From Comamonadaceae bacterium (GTDB lineage Bacteria > Pseudomonadota > Gammaproteobacteria > Burkholderiales > Burkholderiaceae_C), in contig CANGME010000015.1 in the NCBI GenBank assembly GCA_947455145.1, forward strand, positions 1 to 64,000: DNA of 64,000 nucleotides. Reading direction: 5' to 3'. Below are positions 34,791 through 44,076 of the stretch, in pieces. A program made the position numbers and the translations under genes. Each line of letters opens with the position of its first letter. The stretch's first letter is position 1. The notes beneath the pieces were generated by a model that was not told where the DNA came from, did no database searches, and saw only the letters and a list, made by a program, of their open reading frames with translations.

Positions 34791-35522
34791 TCAACCGCAA
34801 CTTAAACTTGCCGCCTGCAAAGTTTTGGCGCTCTTGGGCTCAGTGATCACCAGATTGATCTGCCTCGGGTGTTGAGGATTTGAAGCAATTGCCGAAAACT
34901 TCAATGTTTGCGCCCCTTCGTAGTTACCCACGGGCGTGTATTGGCGCACTACAAAATCATGTTTCAGGTTCTCGCCTTTGTTCTCTCCCGCGCTCACGCG
35001 TGAGCTGTGTCCGTGCTCAGTCACCGTCCAGTAGGCGGTCCAGTGGCCAACGTCTTGTGCAGGTGAAATGCGAGCTTCAAATTGATGGGCTTCGCTGGTG
35101 CTTTGCAGCGTGATGTTGGCGCGGGCGGGCTCGGTGCTGGCAGTTAGGGCACGGGTCGTATCGCGCCAGTCTTTGCCATTGCGCACAATCTGCGGGGTGT
35201 AGATATTGGGCAGATTGTTTCTGGCCGCAATCTGGCGCTGGCGCGTGGTGTGGCTCGGGCTGGCAAATCGGTCCACCCAGCCGATGTAGTTCCAGTAGCT
35301 GACATGAAAAGCCTGCGCCACCACCGGTTGGCCTTTGAGGGTAGACAACCATTGATCAGCAGGTGGGCAAGAGCTGCAGCCCTCAGAGGTGTACAGCTCA
35401 ATCACCGGGGTGATCCGATCGCCCGTGCGCACCTGGCAGGCGGGCTCGGCAGCCAGGGCTATAGCGGGTAGGGCGGCGAAGATGAAAGTGATGGACGCGG
35501 TACGTGGTGTAAAGAAGTGCAT
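34791..35522 (-). CDS. DUF1223 thioredoxin-like secreted protein
   Basis: A 243-residue protein with a signal peptide (cleavage near ALAAEPA, residue 25) and the DUF1223 opening VIELYTSEGCSSCPPADQWL. The CxxC-like pair is Cys49 and Cys52 in a thioredoxin-type fold, followed by VVAQAFHVSYWNYIGWVD and YTPQIVRNG. The biochemical role of the family is not established; a periplasmic redox task is inferred from the CSSC motif and export. It is divergent from the heavy-metal operon that starts at 35662, with 139 bases between them, and may share its regulatory region. Confidence 0.85.
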   Translation of the reverse strand: MHFFTPRTASITFIFAALPAIALAAEPACQVRTGDRITPVIELYTSEGCSSCPPADQWLSTLKGQPVVAQAFHVSYWNYIGWVDRFASPSHTTRQRQIAARNNLPNIYTPQIVRNGKDWRDTTRALTASTEPARANITLQSTSEAHQFEARISPAQDVGHWTAYWTVTEHGHSSRVSAGENKGENLKHDFVVRQYTPVGNYEGAQTLKFSAIASNPQHPRQINLVITEPKSAKTLQAASLSCG

Positions 35523-35661
35523 GGCAGTCTCCGTTAGAACTTGTTCGTCGCGTTCTGCGCCTGTTTCTTACATCGGGTGTTGCACTTTAGATATGGATCT
35601 ACCCAACTTAATGAGTGCTTAAGATCAGGTCGCTAGAATCCACTCACGATGAGAGAATTTT

Positions 35662-36114
35662 TTGCAACTGAAGATTAGAATTTTGGCTGTGGCTCCAACG
35701 CTTTCTTTGGCTAAACGACTTAGCCTTTATTTGGTTATAGCGCTCATGGTCTTGCTGACCGCTGGGCCGTTTCTGCACGCGCATTACGGTGTGGCTAAGG
35801 TGACGGGATTGCACTTGGCAGGCGTAAGCACCGTGGAAAAAGTCCATGGTGCCTTTTCTGTCACGAGTTTTACTCAAGAAGAAGAGCAAGAATCGGCGGC
35901 TGTGGGCGTTGGGACTTCTTACACGCGTCAAATAGCACTTGAACTCGACGATCAAACTATGCGTTGCTTGCTTGTGATCGCCGTCTTATTTGCGTCATTT
36001 GCCGTCGTGGTGACCAAAGTCATTTTTGCATCGCGTCATTCAGACTCAGAACTAGGTGCTTTCAGTCCCGGTTTTCCACCTCTCCCACACGCGCCACCTC
36101 TATCTCGCCTTTGA
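35662..36114 (+). CDS. Small membrane protein preceding the metal-efflux operon
   Basis: I do not recognise this protein family. It has 150 residues, a short basic N-terminus, a membrane helix (LSLYLVIALMVLLTAGPFLH), a soluble segment rich in Glu and Thr, a second helix (LLVIAVLFASFAVVVTKVIF), and a His/Pro-containing tail. The start is uncertain: TTG 35662 is open with a weak GAGAGAA site upstream, while an internal ATG at 35747 would cut into the first helix. It is followed after 64 bases by the periplasmic adaptor gene on the same strand, with similar composition. A role as an accessory or metal-binding subunit of the efflux system is only inferred from position. Confidence 0.6.
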   Translation: MQLKIRILAVAPTLSLAKRLSLYLVIALMVLLTAGPFLHAHYGVAKVTGLHLAGVSTVEKVHGAFSVTSFTQEEEQESAAVGVGTSYTRQIALELDDQTMRCLLVIAVLFASFAVVVTKVIFASRHSDSELGAFSPGFPPLPHAPPLSRL

Positions 36115-36178
36115 GACTGTTAGTTTGTGCGCACGGTGACGTGCGATGACTTTGGGTGATCTATGTGTGGAGTGAGTG

Positions 36179-37315
36179 ATGTTCAATCGTATGAAGCTTT
36201 CTTTGCGTAAAGCCTTGGTTTTGACGCTGTCAGGTGTGTTTGTCAGTGTGCCCGCACAAAGCCAGGCCATACCCACTCAAGCACTCGTCAATGCACCATC
36301 GGTTCTGCTGCTCAACACCAAGCAGCAAGCCGTTTTAGGCATACACGTCGCTACGGTGCAGGCCTCGACCCGTGCTCAGTTGTTGGCCAATGCGACGGTC
36401 GTCACAGCACCTGGCAAAGAGTTCACGGTTTCTGCGCCCTATGCCGGACAAATTTCTCGTGTGATGGTCGGTGTGGGTGATCCGGTTAAATCCGGCACTG
36501 CTTTGGCGCAGTTCACCAGCCCAATGTTGGGTGATGCTCGGCGTCTTTCAAATGAAGCACTCATCGAGCAAAAAAATGCCAACGCCGCGGCGCAGCGTGA
36601 CCAAGCTTTGTTTGACGAAGGCATTATTCCTGCCGTGCGATTGCAGTTGAGTCGATCTAAACAAGACGCGGCTCAGTCTCTCGTGCGTGCGCGCGAAGCG
36701 GAATTGTCTGCTGCTGGCATGCGTTTCGACTCGGATTCCCGTGGTGGCTATGCCACAGGGACGCTCAAAGCACCGTTCTTGGGCGTGGTTATCGAGACCT
36801 TTACCTCGGTGGGTCAACGTGTAGAAGCCGGTGCAGTTCTCTTCAAGCTGGCCGATGACAGGCAATTGCAGTTGGATATCCAGTTATCCACTGAGAAAGC
36901 AGCACAACTTCAAGTCGGTGATGAGGTGAGCATTGCTTCGCGTAATGCCAAAGCCACGATTTTGGGGGTGAGTCGCGCCGTCGACATCAGCCAGACGGCA
37001 CGGGCACGAGCCATGGTGACTAGCCGTGGTAGCTTGCAAATGGGCGAGATTGTGCCCGTGACCGTTCATGCAAATAGCAGAGCGGATTCGGCCAAGTCCA
37101 ACACACAGTGGCTGGTCCCTGCGCGCGCTATCACGCAGTGGCGCGGGAAACCATTGGTTTTTGTGGCAACTACACAAGGTTTTGAGGCACAAGTAGTGAA
37201 TGTTTTGTCGTCCACCGATGACTTATCTTTGATTCAAATCGCTTTGTCGTCTGGTGCGAAGGTGGCTATCACGGGCATTGCATCTTTGCGTGCTTTGCTG
37301 CAAAAGGACGAGTGA
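36179..37315 (+). CDS. Heavy-metal RND efflux periplasmic adaptor (CzcB/CusB-like)
   Basis: A 378-residue adaptor with an N-terminal signal peptide (ending VPAQSQA). It contains the barrel/lipoyl half-motifs VSAPYAGQISRVMVGVGDPV and LKAPFLGVVIETFTSVGQRV around a short coiled-coil hairpin, and a final barrel domain. The motif order matches metal-type adaptors more than AcrA, since the hairpin is short. GTGGAG precedes ATG 36179 by 6 bases (GTG 36176 is alternative). Its TGA overlaps the ATG of the transporter gene. No N-terminal histidine-rich metal-binding extension is seen. Confidence 0.87.
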   Translation: MFNRMKLSLRKALVLTLSGVFVSVPAQSQAIPTQALVNAPSVLLLNTKQQAVLGIHVATVQASTRAQLLANATVVTAPGKEFTVSAPYAGQISRVMVGVGDPVKSGTALAQFTSPMLGDARRLSNEALIEQKNANAAAQRDQALFDEGIIPAVRLQLSRSKQDAAQSLVRAREAELSAAGMRFDSDSRGGYATGTLKAPFLGVVIETFTSVGQRVEAGAVLFKLADDRQLQLDIQLSTEKAAQLQVGDEVSIASRNAKATILGVSRAVDISQTARARAMVTSRGSLQMGEIVPVTVHANSRADSAKSNTQWLVPARAITQWRGKPLVFVATTQGFEAQVVNVLSSTDDLSLIQIALSSGAKVAITGIASLRALLQKDE

Positions 37316-40300
37316 TGTTTGAAAAACTGATTCGTCTGAGTCTGCGTTTTCGTGGTCTGACTCTGGCTTGCGCTGGCTTGCTTTTTCTTGCCGGCATTCA
37401 TGCGTGGCTCAATTTACCCATCGACGCTTTTCCTGATATCTCACCCACGCAGGCGAAGGTAATTTTAAAAATACCGGGCATGACGCCTGAAGAGGTCGAG
37501 CAACGGGTGGTGAGGCCTATTGAGCAAGAACTGCTTAGTATCCCTAACAAACGCATCGTGCGATCGATCTCGAAGTACGGCATTGCAGATATCACCATTG
37601 ATTTTGATGAAGGCATCGATTTGTACTGGGCACGCCAACAAGTGTCAGAGCGTTTGGGCAGTGTGATGCGTGATTTACCCACCAGCGTGAGCGGTGGTTT
37701 AGCGCCGATCACCACGCCGCTGAGCGAGGTGTACATGTTTACGGTCGATGGCGAAGGATTTAGCCTGGCCGAGAAACGTCGTGTGCTCGATTGGGTGATT
37801 CGCCCCGAATTGCGCACCATTCCTGGCGTGGCTGAAGTCAACTCACTTGGTGGCGAAGTACAAACTTTTGAGGTGATTCCCAACACCTCAAAAATGGCGG
37901 CTATGGGCGTGAGCATGACCGATATGAGGCAAGCGCTGCAATCCAACAACAGCAACGATGGCGCAGGTCGTTTGACCGCAGGGGAAGAAGCTTTGGTGGT
38001 ACGCGTTGAAGGCGCTGTCAAAACGCTGGATGATTTACGAGCTGTGCGCTTACAGACCTCTCATAAAACATTGGTACTGCTGGACGATGTGGCCACCGTC
38101 GCAGTCGGGTCGCTCACGCGGTACGGCGCTGTCACACAGGACGGCCAAGGCGAAGCCGTGGAAGGCCTGGTCTTGGGTATGCGTGGTGTTAATGCTCGAC
38201 AGTTAGTCGATGCAGTAGGAATCCAGTTAGAGATAATAAAACCCCGTTTGCCTAAGGGTATGAGCGTGAAAACGTTTTATAACCGTGGTGATTTGGTCAC
38301 GCGCGCAGTAGATACCGTAACGCACGCCCTGATGACCGCAGCTGTCTTGGTTTGCATCACCTTGTATGTGTTTTTGGGCGGTATTCGTGCGGCGGTGGTG
38401 GTAGCAGTGGCTTTGCCATTGGCTTTGTTTTGCACCTTCATACTGATGCGAAGTTTTGGCTTGACCGCCAACTTGATGAGCTTGGGTGGATTGGCTGTTG
38501 CATTAGGTATGTTGGTCGATGCCTCGGTGGTGGTGGTTGAAAACATCGAGACTGCATTTGCGGCGCATCCCGAAGGTCATGCCTTGTCAAAAACCGAAAT
38601 TTTGCTAGGCGCTGTCAAACAAGTGGTTAAGCCCGTGGTGTCTGGCGTATTGATCATTTGCGTGGTTTTTTTGCCGTTGCTCAGTTTGGAAGGTTTGGAA
38701 GGAAAGTTGTTTTCCCCTGTAGCGGTGACCATCATCATGGCCTTGGTTGCATCACTATTGTTGGCATTCAGTGTCATTCCCGCCTTGGCTTCGTGTGTTC
38801 TCAAAGAAAAAGGGGCGCACGAGCCTGTGGTGATGCGAAAAATTCACGCCATTTATATACGTGTGCGTGAGCGTGTGTGGGCTCATCCGAACTGGCTATA
38901 TGGTGTGTCCGTCGCCTCACTGGTTGTGGCTGTTGTGCTGTATGGTTTTATTGGTAAAACCTTCATGCCTACCTTAGATGAAGGTGATGTGCTGGTGCAA
39001 CTGCAAAAGTTGCCGTCAATTTCTCTGGAGGCATCACTCGAAATGGATACTCGTGTGCAGCAAGCCATTTTGAGTCAGGTTCCGGAGGTGCAGTCCATCG
39101 TGGCGCGTGCTGGCTCTGATGAATTGGGGCTAGATCCAATGGGCTTGAATGAGACAGACACTTTTTTGGTGCTAAAACCCAAGAGCGAATGGCGTGGATC
39201 GAAAGAAGACATCATCAACCATTTGCGTAGTGTGCTGGATGGCTTCCCTGGCTTGGTTTATGGCTTCACGCAACCCATTGAGATGCGTGTTTCTGAAATG
39301 CTCACGGGTACACGGGGGGATGTGGCCATCAAAATTTTTGGTACTGATTTAAGTCATATCAACGAAGCAGCTCAAAAAATTTCAAGTCTCGTGCGCACCG
39401 TACCCGGCGCTGCAGAGGTCATCGCCCCCAAGGCTGAAGGTTTGCAGTATCTATCGGTCCGCGTGAATCGCACGACTCTAGGTCAAGCAGGCTTTAGCGT
39501 AGAGGCTTTTCAACAAGCGCTCAAAAATCAAGTGGAAGGTGAATCATTGGGATATGTGTTGCAAGGTGGTGTTCGCATGCCACTGACATTGAAAGGCAAT
39601 GAGGCCACACGTCAAAGCCCTGAAGCTTTTAAGAATATGCAACTGGCTGCGCCTGACGGTCGCGTGTGGGCGGCCAGTGCTTTGGCCGACATACGCTTGA
39701 TAGATGGCCCCATTCGTGTTGATCATGAACAAAGTACGCGCTTTACCAGCGTTCAAGTCTCGGTTGACGGTCGTGACTTAACGGGGTTCGTTGAAGATGC
39801 AAAAAAAGCCGTCGCATCTTTAAAGCTACCTGGTGATGTTCGCATTGTGTGGGGCGGTCAATTTGAAAACCAACAACGTGCGGCGGCTCGATTAGGACTG
39901 GTTATCCCTGCCGCCATGGTCATGATCTTTGCCATTTTGGTTTTCACTTTTGGTTCAGTTATGCAGGCAGGAATCGTTTTTTTGAATATTCCGTTTGCCT
40001 TGGTGGGTGGCGTGGTGGCTTTGTCCATTTCGGGGGAATACTTGTCTGTGCCAGCCTCGGTCGGCTTTATTGCTTTGCTCGGTATTGCCGTGCTGAATGG
40101 CGTGGTGATGGTGACGCATTTCAATGAACGACTGCTTGATGGTGAGCCTATGAATGTGGTCGTTCGATTGGGTTCAGAGCGCCGTCTGCGTCCGGTACTC
40201 ATGACGGCCGTCATTACGGCCTTAGGCATGATCCCGCTGCTTTTTTCCACAGGTCCGGGATCAGAAATTCAACGGCCATTGGCGATTGTTGTCACCGGTG

Positions 40301-40422
40301 GTTTGGTCAGCTCCACATTGCTGACGGTACTTTTATTGCCGAAGCTGTTTGAACATTTCGGTGGCTTAAACAGCGTGCCATGGTCTGTATTGACGCGATT
40401 TTCAGCTTGGAGGAAAAAATGA
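37315..40422 (+). CDS. Heavy-metal RND efflux transporter (CzcA/CusA family)
   Basis: A 1035-residue HME-type RND pump. Typical features: NLPIDAFPDISPTQAKV near the start, PGMTPEEVEQRVVRPIEQEL, GMLVDASVVVVENIETAF in TM4 with Asp and Glu for proton coupling, and GIAVLNGVVMVTHFNERLL in the C-terminal half, which is diagnostic for metal rather than drug RND proteins. The extra DFG-type aspartate of zinc/cobalt/cadmium CzcA before LIVDGAVV is not seen (here ALGMLVDAS), so the metal cannot be assigned. ATG 37315 overlaps the adaptor stop. Codon usage and lower GC differ from the core genes, and transfer is plausible. Confidence 0.92.
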   Translation: MFEKLIRLSLRFRGLTLACAGLLFLAGIHAWLNLPIDAFPDISPTQAKVILKIPGMTPEEVEQRVVRPIEQELLSIPNKRIVRSISKYGIADITIDFDEGIDLYWARQQVSERLGSVMRDLPTSVSGGLAPITTPLSEVYMFTVDGEGFSLAEKRRVLDWVIRPELRTIPGVAEVNSLGGEVQTFEVIPNTSKMAAMGVSMTDMRQALQSNNSNDGAGRLTAGEEALVVRVEGAVKTLDDLRAVRLQTSHKTLVLLDDVATVAVGSLTRYGAVTQDGQGEAVEGLVLGMRGVNARQLVDAVGIQLEIIKPRLPKGMSVKTFYNRGDLVTRAVDTVTHALMTAAVLVCITLYVFLGGIRAAVVVAVALPLALFCTFILMRSFGLTANLMSLGGLAVALGMLVDASVVVVENIETAFAAHPEGHALSKTEILLGAVKQVVKPVVSGVLIICVVFLPLLSLEGLEGKLFSPVAVTIIMALVASLLLAFSVIPALASCVLKEKGAHEPVVMRKIHAIYIRVRERVWAHPNWLYGVSVASLVVAVVLYGFIGKTFMPTLDEGDVLVQLQKLPSISLEASLEMDTRVQQAILSQVPEVQSIVARAGSDELGLDPMGLNETDTFLVLKPKSEWRGSKEDIINHLRSVLDGFPGLVYGFTQPIEMRVSEMLTGTRGDVAIKIFGTDLSHINEAAQKISSLVRTVPGAAEVIAPKAEGLQYLSVRVNRTTLGQAGFSVEAFQQALKNQVEGESLGYVLQGGVRMPLTLKGNEATRQSPEAFKNMQLAAPDGRVWAASALADIRLIDGPIRVDHEQSTRFTSVQVSVDGRDLTGFVEDAKKAVASLKLPGDVRIVWGGQFENQQRAAARLGLVIPAAMVMIFAILVFTFGSVMQAGIVFLNIPFALVGGVVALSISGEYLSVPASVGFIALLGIAVLNGVVMVTHFNERLLDGEPMNVVVRLGSERRLRPVLMTAVITALGMIPLLFSTGPGSEIQRPLAIVVTGGLVSSTLLTVLLLPKLFEHFGGLNSVPWSVLTRFSAWRKK

Positions 40423-41714
40423 AGCAGGCTATGAATCGTTGTACTGTGTGGTGCAGCATAGTCCTAGCCATCGGTTGTGGCAGTGTGCATGCTCAAACAC
40501 CAACAGAGGCCTTGCTAGCGGACTACCTGCCTTTGGAAGCCGTCGTCAAAGATGCGTTGATCTCCAGTCCGCTGATTCAAGTGGCTCGTGCAAAAAGAGA
40601 GGGTTGGTCAGCAAGGGCAAAAGGCATCAGCGCGGGTTCGGCGGAGTTCATACTTCGCAGCACGTCGCAGCAGCGTCATGATGTGGTTTCGGGTGCGCAA
40701 ATGTACGAGTCAATGGTCAGCATCGAGAGGCCTTTGCGTTTGTGGGGGAAGCGCGGTATCGATGCCGATTTGGCGTTGAAAACCCAAACCTTTGCCGATA
40801 TCGAGTACGCCGATGCCATGCATGAGGGCAGTCGTGAGTTGCTCAAATTCTGGTTTGCTTACATGCGTGCTTTGGCTGATCAAAAAAATGCCATCACCAC
40901 GTTCAGCTTGGCCCAAAAAATGCAAAGTTTGACAAGCATTAAATTCAAGCAAGGCGAAGTCTCCAAACTCGATACCGAGTTGGCCAGTGCTGAATTTGCA
41001 AGAATCTCTGCCGCCCGATCGCTTGCTGATTCCCAGTTGGCATCGGCTAGCTCAGCTTTATTACGCCGTTATCCAATGTTGGCTTTGCCGGTGACTTTAC
41101 CTGTTGCTTTATCGGTCGTGCCGGGTGAGTTTCCCGCAATCCCTGAGTTCAAGGTTTCGATGGTCGCGATGCGAGGAGATTTTTTAGAAAAAAACCATGA
41201 ACTCAACATGATGCGTGTGGATGCACAACGCTTGCGCTTGGCGGCAGACCGAGCCGCACGCGACCATTTACCTGACCCGACTTTGGGTGTATTTATGGGG
41301 CGCGAGCGAGCAGGGGCTGAAACCATTGCTGGGGTGATGTTCTCTATGCCATTACCAGGCGCGGCACGCGCACATCACGCCAGCGCGGTCATGGCCGATG
41401 CACAAGCGGCTAGCGATAAAGTGGCACTGGCAGAGCAGCAATTAGGGGCTTTATTTGAGAGCATGTGGATTCAGTTTCAGCATAAAAAAACTGCGACTGA
41501 AAACCTCAACTCAGCGGCACAACGTCAAGCCTTAGCCGCCGAAAAATCGGTCAAAGCCTACGCACTGGGTGAGGGTAATTTGTCGGAAGTACTGCTGATT
41601 GCACGTATGGCCAGCGACAACCTGAATGCAGCAGAGCGTATGCAAATTGATGTGATTGAACTACTCGCATTGATTCGTCTAGACCTTCACCAAATTTGGG
41701 ATTTTGATGAATAA
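40419..41714 (+). CDS. Outer membrane channel of the metal RND system (CzcC-like, TolC family)
   Basis: A 431-residue OEP-family protein. ATG 40419 overlaps the transporter's stop (ATGA), with a strong GGAGGAAA site (40409-40416). A signal peptide ends near SVHAQ. Helical segments rich in Ala, Gln and Glu follow; YMRALADQKNAITTFSLAQK and LKFWFAYMRA mark the first repeat and SMPLPGAARAHHASAVMADA the second. Sequence is diverged from OprM-type channels but the length and position as third gene of a CBA-type operon fit CzcC/CusC. It closes the operon. Confidence 0.85.
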   Translation: MKQAMNRCTVWCSIVLAIGCGSVHAQTPTEALLADYLPLEAVVKDALISSPLIQVARAKREGWSARAKGISAGSAEFILRSTSQQRHDVVSGAQMYESMVSIERPLRLWGKRGIDADLALKTQTFADIEYADAMHEGSRELLKFWFAYMRALADQKNAITTFSLAQKMQSLTSIKFKQGEVSKLDTELASAEFARISAARSLADSQLASASSALLRRYPMLALPVTLPVALSVVPGEFPAIPEFKVSMVAMRGDFLEKNHELNMMRVDAQRLRLAADRAARDHLPDPTLGVFMGRERAGAETIAGVMFSMPLPGAARAHHASAVMADAQAASDKVALAEQQLGALFESMWIQFQHKKTATENLNSAAQRQALAAEKSVKAYALGEGNLSEVLLIARMASDNLNAAERMQIDVIELLALIRLDLHQIWDFDE

Positions 41715-41716
41715 AT

Positions 41717-41737
41717 CACCAGCCCATGATGCTGGTG
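41717..41737 (-). terminator. Hairpin downstream of the aminotransferase gene
   Basis: CACCAGC and GCTGGTG pair across a 7-base loop in the gap between the convergent metal operon and aminotransferase. Read on the minus strand it is followed by GATTTATT, a weak U-rich tail. It may serve either gene. Confidence 0.45.
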
Positions 41738-41770
41738 AAAACCGAAAACCGAAAGCGGAAACGGGCCGCT

Positions 41771-42919
41771 TTATAGCCTACTCAAACGCTCCAACGCCAG
41801 TTTCAGCGTCTCATCTTTCTTTGCAAAGCAAAAACGCACTACGCGCTGATCAAAGCCATTGCCGTAAAACGCCGACAGGGGAATGGCGGCTACGCCGATT
41901 TCGTTGGTGAGCCACATGCAGAAGTCGGCCTCGCTCAGGTCGCTCACCTCTGAGATGTCCACGCACTGGAAGTAGGTGCCTTGACTGGGCAGTAGCTTGA
42001 ACTTGGTGCGGGCCAAACCAGCACGGAACAGGTCGCGCTTGGCGCTGTAAAAGGCGGGTAAATCCAGGTAGGGGCGCGGGTCGGCCATATAAGCGGTCAG
42101 GCCGTATTGCATGGGCGTGTTGACGGTGAATACGTTGAACTGGTGCACCTTGCGGAACTCGGCGCTCAGCGACGCTGGCGCTGCGACAAAGCCGATCTTC
42201 CAGCCCGTGACATGGTAGGTTTTGCCGAAGCTGGAGACGATGAAGGCGCGCTCGGCCAAGCCGGGAAAGCGTGCGGCGCTGTGGTGGGGTTGGCCGTCAA
42301 ACACCATGTGCTCATAGACCTCGTCGCTGATGAGAATGATGTCGGTTGGGGCCAGCAGGTCTTGCAGCGCCAGCATCTCTTCGCGCGTCCACACCATGCC
42401 GCTGGGGTTGTGGGGTGAGTTGACCAGGATGGCGCGGGTTCGGGGTGTGATGGCAGCGGCGATTTTGCCAAAGTCGGGGCGAAAGGTGCCGGGCGTTAAC
42501 GGCACGCGCACCACGACGCCACCGGCCAACTCGATATTGGGCACATAGCTGTCGTAGCAGGGCTCCAGCACGATCACTTCGTCACCGGGATGCACAACCG
42601 CCAATATGCAGGTCAGGATGGCTTGCGTCGCTCCGGCGGTGATGGTGATCTCGGTGATGGGGTTGTATTCGCGACCGTAGAGCGTGCTTACCTTAGTTGC
42701 CACGGCTTCGCGCAGCGGCGCAATGCCAGTCATGGGTGGGTACTGGTTGTGGCCCTGTGCCATGGCGTCCGTCACAGCTTGCAGCAGGCGTGGGTCGCAG
42801 TGGAAGTCCGGAAAGCCTTGGCCCAGATTGACCGCCCCTTTCTCGCTGGCCAAGGCCGACATGACGGTGAAGATGGTGGTGCCGACGTTGGGCAGGCGGG
42901 ATTGGAGGGTGGGGGTCAT
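41771..42919 (-). CDS. PLP-dependent methionine aminotransferase (YbdL-like)
   Basis: A 382-residue fold-type I aminotransferase. Key motifs are VNLGQGFPDF, ITAGATQAI, NSPHNPSG, ISDEVYEHMVFDG and SFGKTYHVTGWKIGF, which contains the Schiff-base lysine. The combination GQGFPDF with FGKTYHVTGWKIG is that of YbdL/kynurenine aminotransferase-like enzymes, which act on methionine and some aromatic amino acids with 2-oxo acids. No clear ribosome site precedes ATG 42919. cysB follows upstream on the same strand with 51 bases between, so both concern sulfur amino acids and may be linked, though co-transcription is unproven. Confidence 0.9.
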   Translation of the reverse strand: MTPTLQSRLPNVGTTIFTVMSALASEKGAVNLGQGFPDFHCDPRLLQAVTDAMAQGHNQYPPMTGIAPLREAVATKVSTLYGREYNPITEITITAGATQAILTCILAVVHPGDEVIVLEPCYDSYVPNIELAGGVVVRVPLTPGTFRPDFGKIAAAITPRTRAILVNSPHNPSGMVWTREEMLALQDLLAPTDIILISDEVYEHMVFDGQPHHSAARFPGLAERAFIVSSFGKTYHVTGWKIGFVAAPASLSAEFRKVHQFNVFTVNTPMQYGLTAYMADPRPYLDLPAFYSAKRDLFRAGLARTKFKLLPSQGTYFQCVDISEVSDLSEADFCMWLTNEIGVAAIPLSAFYGNGFDQRVVRFCFAKKDETLKLALERLSRL

Positions 42920-42970
42920 TTCAAAAAATCTAATCGGTTAAGGGTAGCGCTAACGAATTGTCCCTAGGTA

Positions 42971-43924
42971 TTACAACTCATAGTCATTAACATGCCCGCT
43001 CATGGCGCGGGCCACCAAGTCACGGGTGAGACGATCGCTCAGCAGCTCGGCGAAGTGGTACACAAAGTTGCGCAGGTAAGCACCGCGTTTGAAGGCGACG
43101 CGGGCGACGTTTTGGCCGAACAGGTGGCCTAGCGGGCGGGCGATGAGCTTGCCGGGCTCAGACTGCAGCGGCAAATCACGCACCGCCATTTCGGCCACGA
43201 TGCCGATGCCCATGCCCAGCCCCACGTAGGTGGTGATGACGTCTGAGTCGATGGCTTCGAGCGCGATGCGCGGCTGCAACTGGCGCGTGGCAAAGGCCTG
43301 GTCCACGCGGGCACGGCCAGTGAAGGAGGGGTGGTAGGTGATGATGGGCTCAGTGGCCAGGTCTTCCAGCGTCAGGCGTTCTTTGCTGGCCAGAGCGTGC
43401 TCGGCGGGTACAACCAACATGTGTTGCCACTCGTAACAGGGAAGGGTGACGAGCTCGGGATAGGCGGCCAGCGATTCTGTGGCGATGCCGATCTCGGCCA
43501 CCTCGTCAATCACCATGCGGGCGACTTGATCTGGGTTGCCTTGGTGCAGGCTGAGGTTGACTTTAGGGTAGGCCGCGCGCAATTGCGTCACCGGTGTGGG
43601 TAGCACGTAGCGGGCCTGGGTGTGGGTGGTGGCGATAGAGAGGGTGCCGCTGTCTTGCGCGCTGTACTCATCACCAATACGCCTGAGGTTGCCCAGCTCG
43701 CGCAGGATGATCTCAACGCTTTTGAGCACGTGTTCACCTGGCTCGGTCACGCGCTTGAGGCGCTTGCCGTGGCGGGCAAAAATGTCGATGCCCAGCTCTT
43801 CTTCCAGCTCGATGATCGCCTTGGACACGCCGGGTTGCGAGGTGTGCAGGGCCTTGGCCGCCTCCGTCAGGTTGAGGTTGCGACGCACGGCCTCTTGTAC
43901 AAAGCGGAATTGGTGCAGGTTCAT
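42971..43924 (-). CDS. cysB: LysR-type regulator CysB/Cbl
   Basis: A 317-residue LysR-family regulator. The N-terminal helix-turn-helix is in LHQFRFVQEAVRRNLNLTEA and LHTSQPGVSKAIIELEEELG, typical of CysB rather than other LysR proteins. The effector domain carries TTHTQARYVLP, which in CysB contacts sulfate, thiosulfate or acetylserine-derived inducers, and LHQGNPDQVARMV. ATG 43924 is chosen by homology; the longer frame to 43987 is upstream leader. The gene probably controls cysteine biosynthesis genes, and cysE is in this window at 13107. No binding sites were assigned. Confidence 0.92.
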   Translation of the reverse strand: MNLHQFRFVQEAVRRNLNLTEAAKALHTSQPGVSKAIIELEEELGIDIFARHGKRLKRVTEPGEHVLKSVEIILRELGNLRRIGDEYSAQDSGTLSIATTHTQARYVLPTPVTQLRAAYPKVNLSLHQGNPDQVARMVIDEVAEIGIATESLAAYPELVTLPCYEWQHMLVVPAEHALASKERLTLEDLATEPIITYHPSFTGRARVDQAFATRQLQPRIALEAIDSDVITTYVGLGMGIGIVAEMAVRDLPLQSEPGKLIARPLGHLFGQNVARVAFKRGAYLRNFVYHFAELLSDRLTRDLVARAMSGHVNDYEL

Positions 43925-44076
43925 AGGAAATAGTGTTTGAAACTTTATTTTATGATTCTTGTCACAGCACAAGCCGCAGGGTTGCAAACGCGGCTGGGCT
44001 TTGACTTGCCGCCTTGGCTGTTCAAGACTAAGTTCAACCCGCTAAACACTTCAATCTTCTAAAAAGGAATCAAATC

